64,000 nt of DNA from Gammaproteobacteria bacterium (GTDB lineage Bacteria; Pseudomonadota; Gammaproteobacteria; Chromatiales; Chromatiaceae), in contig JAGRGQ010000008.1 in the NCBI GenBank assembly GCA_020445405.1, positions 1 through 64,000 of the forward strand, in the 5' to 3' direction. The translations under genes and the position numbers were made by a program. Below the pieces are notes generated by a model. That model was not told the origin of the DNA. It saw nothing but the letters and a program-made list of their open reading frames with translations, and made no database searches. Below are positions 51,596 to 60,202 of the stretch, in pieces (position 1 is the stretch's first letter; every line of letters begins with the position of its first letter).

Positions 51596-51848
51596 GGTAA
51601 TAGTAGACTATATATTGCGGCTGCAAATTTTAACCTTGGCGGTTGAAACCGCTGTTTCTGCCTGGCGCCGGTAATTGGGATTCAGTCGGTGAGCGCCGCT
51701 GATTGAACATCATTCCGATGGCTGCAGCGATACGGGCCGCAGATCGGGGCAGCGGCGGCGCTTGCCGGTAATGGCCTGGGGAACTGCTTTTTCTGTCTTT
51801 GGGGACGGTGCGGTTCAGGCGCGGGTCCACCGCTTTTCGGGTGTGTTG

Positions 51849-52568
51849 TCAGCTTTTGAGTTTGGCATGCTGTTCGATCTGTACCATGTTGATGAAGCGT
51901 TGCAGCGTGAATTCGCCATTCGGATTGAGATCGATAAACCTCCCGCCTACACGTTGAACCGACTCCCCATTTTTCGTGCTGATATCGGTGATGTATCGGA
52001 TTTCGAAATTCACATTCACGCTGGGATTGGCCGGCAGGGTCAATTTGCAGTCCGCGATCTGGTCTCCAACGGACACTTTTGATATCAGCCCCCTGTCTGC
52101 CAGTGAGAGACCCTTGATGCCGATATCCATAATCTGTAGTTTCAGCGGATGCTCTCCGTCGCGCATCAAACTGATAAATGCGGGATGCGAGATCAGCGGT
52201 TTGATGCGAAAGTATCCGCGCCGTTGGAGATACAGCACGGAATCGGGTACAGGCACAGCGAATGCCGGTGCACCTTTGTATTTTACGCGTTGCACATTGC
52301 TGCAGTTGAAACGCGTCTCGACCATCTCGTGGTGAGCGGTACAGACGATGCGTTCAGCGGCCAGCAGTTCGTTATTCAATGACTCGTTCGGTCCATAGTC
52401 CAGAATGAGCAGATTCCTGCCCGGCAGGATATCGAGTACCGCGGTTATCACGCTGTGACCGGTATGCGGAAGTCTTGCAGTAATGAGGTCCGGTTTTTTC
52501 GCCAGTGCCTTCAGCAGGGCAACTATCTCCCGGCTGGTGTGCAAGAGGTATTTTTCCATGCCATCCAT
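51849..52568 (-). CDS. PilZ-domain c-di-GMP effector, YcgR-like
   Basis: A 239-residue cytoplasmic protein with an N-terminal YcgR-type domain (ILPGRNLLILDYGPNE) and a C-terminal PilZ domain. The c-di-GMP motif RxxxR is RRGYFR near residue 118; the second motif reads DIGIKGLSL (family D/N-x-S-x-x-G, with G replacing S), and RFIDLNPNGE follows. YcgR slows flagellar motors in E. coli; no flagellar genes are nearby. The start may be ATG 52568 or 52559. Confidence 0.88.
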   Translation of the reverse strand: MDGMEKYLLHTSREIVALLKALAKKPDLITARLPHTGHSVITAVLDILPGRNLLILDYGPNESLNNELLAAERIVCTAHHEMVETRFNCSNVQRVKYKGAPAFAVPVPDSVLYLQRRGYFRIKPLISHPAFISLMRDGEHPLKLQIMDIGIKGLSLADRGLISKVSVGDQIADCKLTLPANPSVNVNFEIRYITDISTKNGESVQRVGGRFIDLNPNGEFTLQRFINMVQIEQHAKLKS

Positions 52569-52956
52569 GCCTGATTTCCCAACCTGTTGCTGAGCTTTTA
52601 GGATTTGAATCGATCGTCACACAAACTGCCAGCGATTTCTCGATTAGGTTTTGTATCAGCGATTCTACCCGAACTGGATGCATCGGGTTATATTTTCTCT
52701 GTTCAGTATAGAATAACCTGACTGACCATGATCTTCGGCCAGCGATGCGGTTCGAGGGGATTATGAGACAGGTTCATATCCGACCCCTGCCTTTTCTAAA
52801 TGGATCGGGATATCGGACGACATAGAAGAATGAAAGAGCGGAGTGCGTCCAGCGTCCGGATTACAGCGGTGTCGCCCGGTACAGCGGCCGAGGCACGCTT
52901 ATCCGGACGGACCGAATCACGTCATCCTCAATGCAAAAAATGGAAGAGTAAATCCA
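52569..52956. other. Divergent intergenic region between the PilZ gene and mcd
   Basis: No gene seen. It holds one partial copy of the dispersed repeat (52732-52775). The ribosome-binding site GGAAGAG for the decarboxylase lies at about 52942. Confidence 0.5.
52732..52775. repeat. Partial copy of the dispersed repeat (end only)
   Basis: TTCGGCCAGCGATGCGGTTC followed by GAGGGGATTATGAGACAGGT matches the left-end segment of the 51325 element in reverse orientation, including the terminal TGAGACAGGTTC. The rest of the element is absent. Confidence 0.65.
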
Positions 52957-54381
52957 ATGGATCAGAATGAGAGCTCGACACTGCCCCGCCGGACCCTCGA
53001 ATATCTGCGTCGCGGTTGGAGCAGTATCACGGAAGCGGCGCTCGTGCGGATTACCGGCAATGTGCGTGAAGACCTGCCGGAAGAGGATCAGCAGCGGCTC
53101 GCCAAACAGATCGACGAATGCCTGGAAGGCACCGGGGGCGATGTGTCTCAGCGGGCCAGGGCGGCTGACGTGGGACGCACCTACCTGGGGCTCAACGAAA
53201 CCGGCCGCCGCAATTTTCTGCAGCTGCTGGCGCGCGAATATGGGGTGCATGAGTATGAGCTGGCGCTGGTCATGGATGAGTGGAGAAAGCTGTTCCCCGA
53301 TGGGGATCCGCTGCAACGCTATAAAGTCGAGGCGAAACTGCGCAGGTTGCTCAAATCCCCCAGAATCCAGCTGCTGTCCCAGTTCAACACGCTGCCGGAA
53401 GGCGTTAAATTTCTGGTGGATATGCGCGAGGAGCTGATTGCTCTCGCCCGGCAGGATCCGGTATTCAAACCACTGGAGGAGGACCTTAAGCATATGCTGG
53501 CGTCCTGGTTCGACGTGGGGTTTCTGGAATTGAAGTCGATCACCTGGGACGCGCCCGCCTCGCTGCTGGAAAAACTTGCCCAATACGAAGCGGTGCATGC
53601 GGTAAGGCACTGGAGCGACATCAAAAACCGGATGGCGGCCGATCGGCGCTGTTATGCGTTTTTTCACCATCAGATGCCGAACGAGCCGATAATCTATGTG
53701 TGGGTCGCGCTGGTCAAAGGTATTTCGGACAATGTGCAGGCACTGCTGGACATCCGAAACCGGGAGGTGGAGGAGCCGGACGAGGCGGATACTGCGGTAT
53801 TCTATTCCATCTCCAATGCTCAGGCCGGGCTGAAAGGGATCAGTTTCGGCAACTTCCTGATCAAGCGCGTAGTGAACGCGCTGGCGCAGGATTTCGAAAA
53901 TATCAAGACTTTTGTCACCCTCTCGCCAATACCAGGATTCTGTGCCTGGATGCAGAAGCAATTGGCGGAACGTGGCACTGATCTGTTACTGAAAACGGAA
54001 AGGAAGGGGCTGGAATCGGTGTTGGACGAACCGGTTGAACAGGCCTTTCCGCTCATGTGTAAAGATCAGTCGCTCTGGTATCGGAACCAAAAGCGGGAAA
54101 AAGCGATTCGCGCACCTTTGATGCGCCTGTGCGCTGTATATCTCAGCGAAGCCAAAAACGGGACCAACGCACTGGATCCGGTTGCCCATTTTCATCTTTC
54201 CAACGGCGCAAGTATGGAGAGAATCAATTGGCTTGCGGATACGTCGTCTAAGGGTTTCAAACAGTCGGCGGGGATGATGATCAACTATCTCTACAAAACC
54301 AGCAAGATCGAGAAGAATCACGAGGCCTATTCCAGCGGCGGCAAAGTGCAGATGTCGAGTGGCTTTAAAGCGCTGTTGTAG
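52957..54381 (+). CDS. Malonyl-CoA decarboxylase
   Basis: A 474-residue enzyme releasing CO2 from malonyl-CoA to give acetyl-CoA. The N-terminal helical domain is followed by the catalytic GNAT-like domain with VFYSISNAQAGLKGISFGNF near residue 280 and LDPVAHFHLSNGASMERINW near 408, which hold the catalytic Ser and His known from the human and bacterial enzymes. The tail WLADTSSKGFKQSAGMMINY is also diagnostic. ATG 52957 has GGAAGAG upstream. No malonyl-CoA synthetase or malonate transporter is next to it. Confidence 0.93.
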   Translation: MDQNESSTLPRRTLEYLRRGWSSITEAALVRITGNVREDLPEEDQQRLAKQIDECLEGTGGDVSQRARAADVGRTYLGLNETGRRNFLQLLAREYGVHEYELALVMDEWRKLFPDGDPLQRYKVEAKLRRLLKSPRIQLLSQFNTLPEGVKFLVDMREELIALARQDPVFKPLEEDLKHMLASWFDVGFLELKSITWDAPASLLEKLAQYEAVHAVRHWSDIKNRMAADRRCYAFFHHQMPNEPIIYVWVALVKGISDNVQALLDIRNREVEEPDEADTAVFYSISNAQAGLKGISFGNFLIKRVVNALAQDFENIKTFVTLSPIPGFCAWMQKQLAERGTDLLLKTERKGLESVLDEPVEQAFPLMCKDQSLWYRNQKREKAIRAPLMRLCAVYLSEAKNGTNALDPVAHFHLSNGASMERINWLADTSSKGFKQSAGMMINYLYKTSKIEKNHEAYSSGGKVQMSSGFKALL

Positions 54382-54515
54382 AGATGAACCGAAAAAATTT
54401 TCACGCCGCCGGGAGATGTTTGTCCGGATAGCGGAATCACCGCCAGTTTAGCGGCCATGTACACACGAACGCCGTGTTATTGACCGGCTGCCGGGGTTTA
54501 ATCGGTACTGCGGTC

Positions 54516-55790
54516 TCAGCGCGTGAAATGGGTCGACTGTTTCAGCATGTCGGGGGTTACGAGTACCACCCCTTTTCCGGTGACGCGGAACCCGCGTTGC
54601 CTATCCAGTTCGTGGTCTTCGCCGATAACCATCCCTTCCGGAATTTCACAGCCGCGGTCAATTATCGATTTACTGAGTCTGACGTGCCGTCCTATGGTCA
54701 CATTCGGAAGCACCACACTCTCGTTTACCTCGGTATAGGATTTGACCTTCACATTGGAGAACAGCAGCGACCGGTCCAGCTTGGCGCCCGACACCACGCA
54801 ACCGCCGGAAACCATGGAGTCCACCGCCATGCCGCGACGGCCGTCATCGTTGAACACGAACTTGGCCGGCGGCAACTGGCCCTGATAGGTGAGGATGGGC
54901 CAGTCGGCGTCATAGAGGTTCAGTTCGGGAGTGACCGACAACAGCTCCATGTTTGCCTCCCAGTAGGCATCCAGCGTTCCGACATCGCGCCAATAAGCCC
55001 GTTCGCCCGTCAGCAAATCGCGAAACGGAAAGGCGAACACCTGGTGGTCGGCGATTGCATCCGGAATGATATTTCTACCGAAATCGTGCTCTGAATCCTT
55101 ATTGTCGGCATCCAGGATCAGTTGATCGTACAAAAACTGGGTGCTGAAAATGTAATTGCCCATGGAGGCAAGGCAGATTCCCGGCTGGCCTGGTATGCAT
55201 TTGGGTTGTTCCGGTTTCTCTTCGAATCCGATCACACGGCCGTTTTCGTCGACTTCTATCACGCCGAAGGCACCCGCTGCCTCTTCCGCCGGCACCTCCA
55301 GGCAGGAGATGGTCATGTCGGCATTGCAATCCGTGTGGTAAGCCAGCATCGTGCCGTAATCCATCTTGTAGATGTGGTCTCCAGACAGTACCAGTACGTA
55401 ATCGGGTCGATGATTGCGGATAATGTCGAGGTTCTGATAGATCGCGTCAGCGGTGCCCTGATACCAGTCGTTGGCAACCCGCTGCGAAGCCGGCAGCACC
55501 TCGACAAACTCTCCCAGCTCGCTTTTGAAGCCGCTCCAGCCAAGACTCAGATGGGCCACCAGAGAGTGGGCTTTGTACTGGGTGAGTACGCCGATCCTGC
55601 GGATACCCGAATTGATGGTGTTTGACAGCGGAAAGTCGATGATTCTGAACTTGCCGCCAAAATGCACCGCCGGTTTGGCGCGCCAGCTGGTCAATTCGTA
55701 CAGGCGCGATCCTCTGCCGCCGGCCAGCACCAATGCGATGGTTTTTCGGGTCAGCAGACTGACAAATCGTTGATGCGTCTGATTTTCCAT
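54516..55790 (-). CDS. glgC: Glucose-1-phosphate adenylyltransferase
   Basis: A 424-residue ADP-glucose pyrophosphorylase, the committing step of glycogen synthesis. Motifs: [72 protein letters not shown] and [13 protein letters not shown], followed by a C-terminal left-handed beta-helix. The ATG at 55790 has GGAG 9 bp upstream; a GTG/other start at 55811 is open but less likely. Other glycogen genes are not adjacent. Confidence 0.95.
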   Translation of the reverse strand: MENQTHQRFVSLLTRKTIALVLAGGRGSRLYELTSWRAKPAVHFGGKFRIIDFPLSNTINSGIRRIGVLTQYKAHSLVAHLSLGWSGFKSELGEFVEVLPASQRVANDWYQGTADAIYQNLDIIRNHRPDYVLVLSGDHIYKMDYGTMLAYHTDCNADMTISCLEVPAEEAAGAFGVIEVDENGRVIGFEEKPEQPKCIPGQPGICLASMGNYIFSTQFLYDQLILDADNKDSEHDFGRNIIPDAIADHQVFAFPFRDLLTGERAYWRDVGTLDAYWEANMELLSVTPELNLYDADWPILTYQGQLPPAKFVFNDDGRRGMAVDSMVSGGCVVSGAKLDRSLLFSNVKVKSYTEVNESVVLPNVTIGRHVRLSKSIIDRGCEIPEGMVIGEDHELDRQRGFRVTGKGVVLVTPDMLKQSTHFTR

Positions 55791-56067
55791 TGCTACAGCT
55801 CCGGAGAACACGGGTCTGATCGGTAAAGGATATTGTACATTGATTTGGTCGCGATCACCTTATTCTCTCCGATCGATATCGCGCAACGGCGGAGGGATGG
55901 CGGTCCGGCTCTATTCCCGCCGTGCCTGCTTCGGTTGACGGTTGCGGCCGGCGTGGTTCCGGTGCGGCATCGGCAGTTAACAGCCAAATAGACAAAACTC
56001 AATTTCCGGTAAATACTTTGTACTCCAACCAACCAATCAACAGACCAAAGGAGACGACAAAAAAGTA
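55791..56067. other. Intergenic region upstream of the Lys-rich protein gene
   Basis: No gene or clear signal seen apart from AAAGGAG at 56046-56052, 15 bp before the next ATG. Confidence 0.3.
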
Positions 56068-56268
56068 ATGAAAAGCCAGAAAAAGAATAAATCCCCGGCC
56101 GTAAGCGAAGTTGAACCGGCCGTGGCGGCCCCGGTCGAGGCTGCTGCAAGTCCGCCGGAGGCGGCAATGGAGACCGCGCCGGCGCCGGCCGAAACCGGGC
56201 GGAAGGGCGAGCAGGAGAAGAAGAAGGATAAGGCCAGGAAAGGCAAGAAGGACAAGAAAAAAAAATAG
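56068..56268 (+). CDS. Small Lys/Ala/Pro-rich protein
   Basis: A 66-residue low-complexity protein. The first part is Ala/Pro/Glu-rich (PAVAAPVEAAASPPEAAMET) and the last third is a lysine tail (KKKDKARKGKKDKKKK). This composition recalls histone-H1-like or AlgP-like nucleoid proteins, but no family can be assigned. GGAG lies 15 bp upstream, rather far. The gene stands alone. Confidence 0.55.
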   Translation: MKSQKKNKSPAVSEVEPAVAAPVEAAASPPEAAMETAPAPAETGRKGEQEKKKDKARKGKKDKKKK

Positions 56269-56575
56269 TATAGTCGCGAACCGGCCAGTGTCGCACCTGT
56301 GCAGCACTGGCCGCCCGAAAGCAAGATGCCAGGTTCCTATCCATCCCGGGTAAGCGTCCCCAGGCGCAGCATCTCCCCTGACCGCGGGTGCTGAAACTAT
56401 CTCAGTCGCCGCATTGCGTGATCTTCCCCCCCTGATTCCAGTGCCCGCCGCATTGAAGAAAAACGATCGTCCAGGATTTTATCCGCGCAGTAGAACTGTT
56501 TTTTTATACTACACTAAGCCAGACGTCAGCCCTTTGCGCTGTTCGGTTGCATCGCTTGATACAGGAGGAGATTCG

Positions 56576-57220
56576 GTGAAAAGAATGACAATTGCGACGT
56601 TGTTGGGCGTCGGTGCACTGCTTGGCTCATTTTCGGCGGCTGCCGAGGAGAGGCCGATGGGCTTTTTCGTCACCAGCGTTGGCGTGGGGAAGGGCGGCGA
56701 CCTGGGTGGACTGGAGGGTGCGGATGCCCACTGCAACAAGCTGGCGGCCGCAGCCGGTGCCGGCAACCGCACATGGCGGGCTTACCTGAGCACCGAGGCG
56801 CCGGACAGGCGCGGCGAATCCGCCCGTGAGCGCATCGGCAACGGCCCCTGGTATAATGCACACGGCATCCTGATCGCGGCCAACCCGACGGATTTACACC
56901 TCTACAACAGAACCATCACACTGGAAACGGCGCTCGATGAAAATGGAAACCGGATCAAAGGCCGCTATGACAAGCCGAATGAGCATGACATTCTGACCGG
57001 CAGCCAGGATGATGGCACATCCTATTTTCCGGATGAGATGGATCATACTTGCAACAATTGGACCAGCAGCAGTGCCGGAAGCGCACAGGTTGGTCATCAT
57101 GACCGTCACGGCGGCGGCAATGCATCCTGGAATTCCGCGCACCCGAGTCGCGGCTGCAGCCTGGAGGATCTGGCGAAGTCCGGAGGCGCCGGCAAGCTGT
57201 ATTGCTTTGCCGCGGATTGA
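56576..57220 (+). CDS. Secreted lectin-like protein
   Basis: A 214-residue exported protein. A Sec signal peptide (MTIATLLGVGALLGSFSAAA) is followed by GGDLGGLEGADAHCNKLAAA and WRAYLSTEAPD, hallmarks of the endostatin/C-type-lectin-like fold proteins found in many proteobacteria. Four cysteines are present, with WNSAHPSRGCSLEDLAKSGG near the end. GTG 56576 is chosen because AGGAGG lies 7 bp upstream. The ligand is unknown. Confidence 0.8.
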   Translation: MKRMTIATLLGVGALLGSFSAAAEERPMGFFVTSVGVGKGGDLGGLEGADAHCNKLAAAAGAGNRTWRAYLSTEAPDRRGESARERIGNGPWYNAHGILIAANPTDLHLYNRTITLETALDENGNRIKGRYDKPNEHDILTGSQDDGTSYFPDEMDHTCNNWTSSSAGSAQVGHHDRHGGGNASWNSAHPSRGCSLEDLAKSGGAGKLYCFAAD

Positions 57221-57318
57221 GACTGGTCCGTACGCATTGCCATAACGCCCGGAAGTTGACCGCCGACTTTTTCACCGGCCCGGTTTGGCGAATTCCGCGT
57301 GCGGCCAGGTTGAGAAAC

Positions 57319-57360
57319 TTTCCGTGAGTTTGCATGTCTGTTCAGCAAAGCTCACGGAAA
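57319..57360. repeat. 10-bp inverted repeat (TTTCCGTGAG / CTCACGGAAA)
   Basis: Perfect arms at 57319-57328 and 57351-57360 with a 22-nt loop, about 100 bp after the lectin-like gene. It has no T-run; it could be a factor-assisted terminator or operator. Confidence 0.4.
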
Positions 57361-57450
57361 CCGGGAGGCAGAGCGGCCTGATTCAGTCGGTGAACCCCCG
57401 ACCCTCTCGGTTGACCATGGTGTGCACAGTCACTCAAGCGCTAATATGAG

Positions 57451-57828
57451 ATGGGGAATACGTCCAATAAATCACTGGTAATACTGCTTGCGTTGTCCCT
57501 GCTGGCGGCGCCGGTTCACTCTGCGTGGGCCGCAGTGTCCCATGGGTCTGTGTCAAATGGAGATAGCGCTCCCCACTGCACCGCTGCGGGCGGTCGCGAC
57601 CCTGCGACAGACTCGCATGGCACCCACGCGAGTGATAACCACGCTTCACCCGATAAATGCGCGGATAACTGTTGTGGAGAACTCTGCACCGGCGCGCAAG
57701 GCCTTGTGACAGCGGAGCTCAATTTCCATGTGAGTACGACAGCAGCCTTCGAACCGGTCCGGTCGCAACAACGACTGCCGGATCCTCCGGCCGCCGCCAG
57801 GTACCGACCCCCGATTGTCAACGCCTGA
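57451..57828 (+). CDS. Small secreted His/Cys-rich protein
   Basis: A 125-residue protein with a Sec signal peptide (SLVILLALSLLAAPVHSAWA). The mature part is rich in His and Cys: HCTAAGG, DSHGTHASDNHASPDKCADN and CCGELCTG. This spacing suggests metal binding, and is loosely like DUF2946-type exported proteins. I do not recognise a specific family. The ribosome-binding site is weak. Confidence 0.6.
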   Translation: MGNTSNKSLVILLALSLLAAPVHSAWAAVSHGSVSNGDSAPHCTAAGGRDPATDSHGTHASDNHASPDKCADNCCGELCTGAQGLVTAELNFHVSTTAAFEPVRSQQRLPDPPAAARYRPPIVNA

Positions 57829-58293
57829 ATTCTGCTCGCGGCAGCGTGAGATTCACGCTGCCAAAGCGTGGTTGGTAGATGTCAACGATTACAAACCGTG
57901 GGGTCAGTACCACATTATCGTTGCGGACTATCTCAGGTCTGTGACCGGTATGGCGTTTACGCCCGCGATTTCCAGAAGCTCTTTTGCAAGGCGCCGATAC
58001 TGATCAACCGGCATGGCTTATCAACCCATCAGGCACCGCTATAGCAACCAAAGAAAAAATGTATTTTGATTCACTGCTATCTCATAAAGATCAATCAGGG
58101 CATCAGCAACATCATGATTGAAATGTGCTATGGGAACTTCCGGCTTTTATGGCGCATGAAATGTCAGAATAATCGGTCCCTTCTCCCGCAGGAGGGTGTC
58201 GTAAGCCCCCTCTCCCTGGGGGATAAGGGCTTAGTGAGACAGCAGTGATTTTGACTGTTTGATTGAAAATATCTGCGAGTGAAGGAAGTGATC
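57829..58293. other. Intergenic region upstream of the DsbA-like gene
   Basis: No gene is convincing. It contains a REP-like hairpin at 58202-58233 and the AAGGAAG ribosome-binding site of the next gene at 58282-58288. Confidence 0.4.
58202..58233. repeat. REP-like hairpin (TAAGCCC ... GGGCTTA)
   Basis: A 7-bp outer stem TAAGCCC / GGGCTTA encloses CCTCTCCCTGGGGGATAA. It shares the CCCTCTCCC motif with the palindromic repeat at 43827-43940, so both may belong to one class of intergenic element. Confidence 0.5.
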
Positions 58294-59136
58294 ATGGTGA
58301 AGAGATTTGTATGCAGATTCTGGACAGCACCGTTATTCCGGGCGGCTTTAATCATGCTGCCGGCAACGATATCTGTCGCGTACGCGGACTCGACGGCCGT
58401 CGATCGGGAACTGATACGGCAGGAGGTACGCGCGGAACTGTTGCGCTTGATCGAGAAGGAGGGTGCGCTCGATCCGGCTATCGAACGGGGCATCAAAGCG
58501 TTCGTGGAGAAGCAGCGTGCGCTGGCAAGTGCGAAGCAACAGCGCGACAGCGCGGAACGGGCCAGGAATGTGCTGCCGGTATCGCAACAAGATCACATCT
58601 ACGGAAATCCACAAGCTGAAATCACGTTGATTGAATACTCAGACTTTGAATGCCCGTTCTGCAAACTTTTTCATCCGACCGCAAAACAACTTGTCGACCG
58701 CAGCAACGGAAAGGTCAACTGGGTCTATCGCCACTTTCCGCTTGCGTTCCACAATCCCGGCGCACAGAAGCAGGCGGAGGCTTCCGAGTGCGCGGGCAGA
58801 CTGGGAGGTGATAAAGCCTTTTGGCGCTATGCGGATCTCCTCTATGCACGTACTACATCCAATGGCAAGGGCTTTGCAATTTCTGCGCTGATCCCGTTGG
58901 CTGCGGAGATCGGATTGGAAACGGCGCCGTTTCAGCAGTGCCTCGACAGCGGCGAGATGAAGACCAAGGTGGAGCTGGATTATCAGAACGGCATCGCTTC
59001 GGGAGTCAGCGGTACTCCCGGAAACATCATTCTGCACAACGCCAGCGGCGATGCAGTGGCAATGGCAGGTGCGCTGCCGCTCTCCAGATTTGAGGCGGCG
59101 GTGAACGCACTGTCCGAAAAGCATGCGGGGAAGTAG
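58294..59136 (+). CDS. Periplasmic DsbA-family thiol:disulfide oxidoreductase
   Basis: A 280-residue exported protein. After a signal peptide (FRAALIMLPATISVAYA) comes a helical stretch (RQEVRAELLRLIEKEGALDP), then a DsbA-like thioredoxin domain (Thioredoxin_4 type, as in Com1/BdbD). The active site is CPFC in EYSDFECPFCKLFHP near residue 120, and the cis-Pro loop is SGTPGNIIL. It probably forms or isomerises disulfides in exported proteins. ATG 58294 has AAGGAAG 5 bp upstream. Confidence 0.92.
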   Translation: MVKRFVCRFWTAPLFRAALIMLPATISVAYADSTAVDRELIRQEVRAELLRLIEKEGALDPAIERGIKAFVEKQRALASAKQQRDSAERARNVLPVSQQDHIYGNPQAEITLIEYSDFECPFCKLFHPTAKQLVDRSNGKVNWVYRHFPLAFHNPGAQKQAEASECAGRLGGDKAFWRYADLLYARTTSNGKGFAISALIPLAAEIGLETAPFQQCLDSGEMKTKVELDYQNGIASGVSGTPGNIILHNASGDAVAMAGALPLSRFEAAVNALSEKHAGK

Positions 59137-59268
59137 GCATGGCTGTGCCGGATGCGCCGGCGGGGTCGTAAGGCATGGAGGAAAAACAGGTGGACCCGCA
59201 TGAAGTCATAGTCCTTTCCAGGCGGGAGAACGGCACAGGCACAGAGCGAACGGGTTGCGATGGGGAGT

Positions 59269-59313
59269 ATTCGGGGCAGCAACACGGTTCGCGGGAGATC
59301 ATGCGACAGGTTC
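59269..59313. repeat. Partial copy of the dispersed repeat (end only)
   Basis: TATTCGGGGCAGCAACACGG followed by TTCGCGGGAGATCATGCGAC and AGGTTC aligns with the copy at 63567-63667 and with the left end of the 51325 element in reverse orientation. It is more diverged than the others. Confidence 0.6.
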
Positions 59314-59416
59314 AGTTCAGGGAGCGGGTTTCGATTGACCTGTGTACTACGCACAGGTTGTATGTTTGGGGTAACGGAAAATATCCGGAGCCGGTTTCAA
59401 CGACGAGGTATACAAG

Positions 59417-59803
59417 ATGAATATTACGCAAAAAATAACCGTAGCTGCGCTGGCGGCAGCGTTCTCTTTTTCGGCGCTCGCTGATGAACAGGGAGAAACG
59501 ACGATGATGCAGGGCCAGCCGGGCGGGATGCCGATGATGCAGGGCCGGCCGGGCGCGATGCCGATGATGCAGGGTCAGCCGGGCGGGATGCCGATGATGC
59601 AGGGTCAGCCTGGCGGGATGCCGATGATGCAGGGTCAGCCGGGTGGAATGCCGATGATGCAGGGTCAGTCGGGCGGGATGCCGATGACGCAACTGATGGA
59701 AGAGAGGTACGCCACGATGCAGGCGCATATGGCCAGAATGGAAACGCATATGGCGAATATAGAAAGTCTGCTGAGTCAGCTGGTGGAGTTGCAGAAGCGG
59801 TAA
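59417..59803 (+). CDS. Secreted Met-rich decapeptide-repeat protein
   Basis: A 128-residue exported protein. The signal peptide (ITVAALAAAFSFSALA) is followed by six tandem copies of MMQGQPGGMP (residues 30-89), then a helical tail (LMEERYATMQAHMARMETHM) that is again Met/His-rich and ends in a Leu-rich segment. Methionine clusters of this sort bind Cu(I) in periplasmic copper proteins, so a copper-binding role is plausible but unproven. There is no obvious ribosome-binding site. Repeat number may vary between strains. Confidence 0.78.
   Translation: MNITQKITVAALAAAFSFSALADEQGETTMMQGQPGGMPMMQGRPGAMPMMQGQPGGMPMMQGQPGGMPMMQGQPGGMPMMQGQSGGMPMTQLMEERYATMQAHMARMETHMANIESLLSQLVELQKR
59504..59683 (+). 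repeat. Six in-frame 30-bp tandem repeats
   Basis: The unit ATGATGCAGGGTCAGCCGGG plus CGGGATGCCG repeats six times with few changes (second unit R/A substitutions, last unit Q-S). The near-identity at third positions points to recent expansion by slippage or recombination. Confidence 0.9.
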
Positions 59804-60202
59804 TGGGTAAAGCCGGGTATTCCGATCAGATCGATATTGACGTTAACGAACTTGCGGCAATAAGCGGCACAGCAGCTCAGGTGGGCACTGCTGCGTACGC
59901 ATCGGTCTGATCCGGCCCGGATCCTTGATGCGCGATTGGCCAGGCATTTGGGATTCTCGCTGAACGCGCCAGAGCGGATTCGGCAATATCCGGACCCTGG
60001 TGGGTTTTCCGCTTTCACCTGCGCAGGATTGTACCGTGCCGTATTCGTACTCACGACGCTGGCGTGGTCCTGGAGGAAGCGCCAGCTCGCAAACAGGATC
60101 AATGCTGCCACGCCGGTCCCGGAATAACGCGGGCGTTGCTGCAGGTCAAAAATTTCCTGTCGGTGCCGATTCAACAACCAGGTCTTCGAATCGGAGTATG
60201 CA
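59804..60202. other. Intergenic region upstream of the TPR gene
   Basis: No convincing gene. GGAG at 60193-60196 is the ribosome-binding site of the following gene. Confidence 0.35.

Noticed and set aside
55793..56344. Minus-strand frames with apparent membrane helices opposite the Lys-rich protein
   Set aside because: The Phe/Leu-rich stretch is the complement of lysine codons, and no ribosome-binding site supports a minus-strand gene. It is a weaker explanation than the plus-strand frame, though neither is proven.
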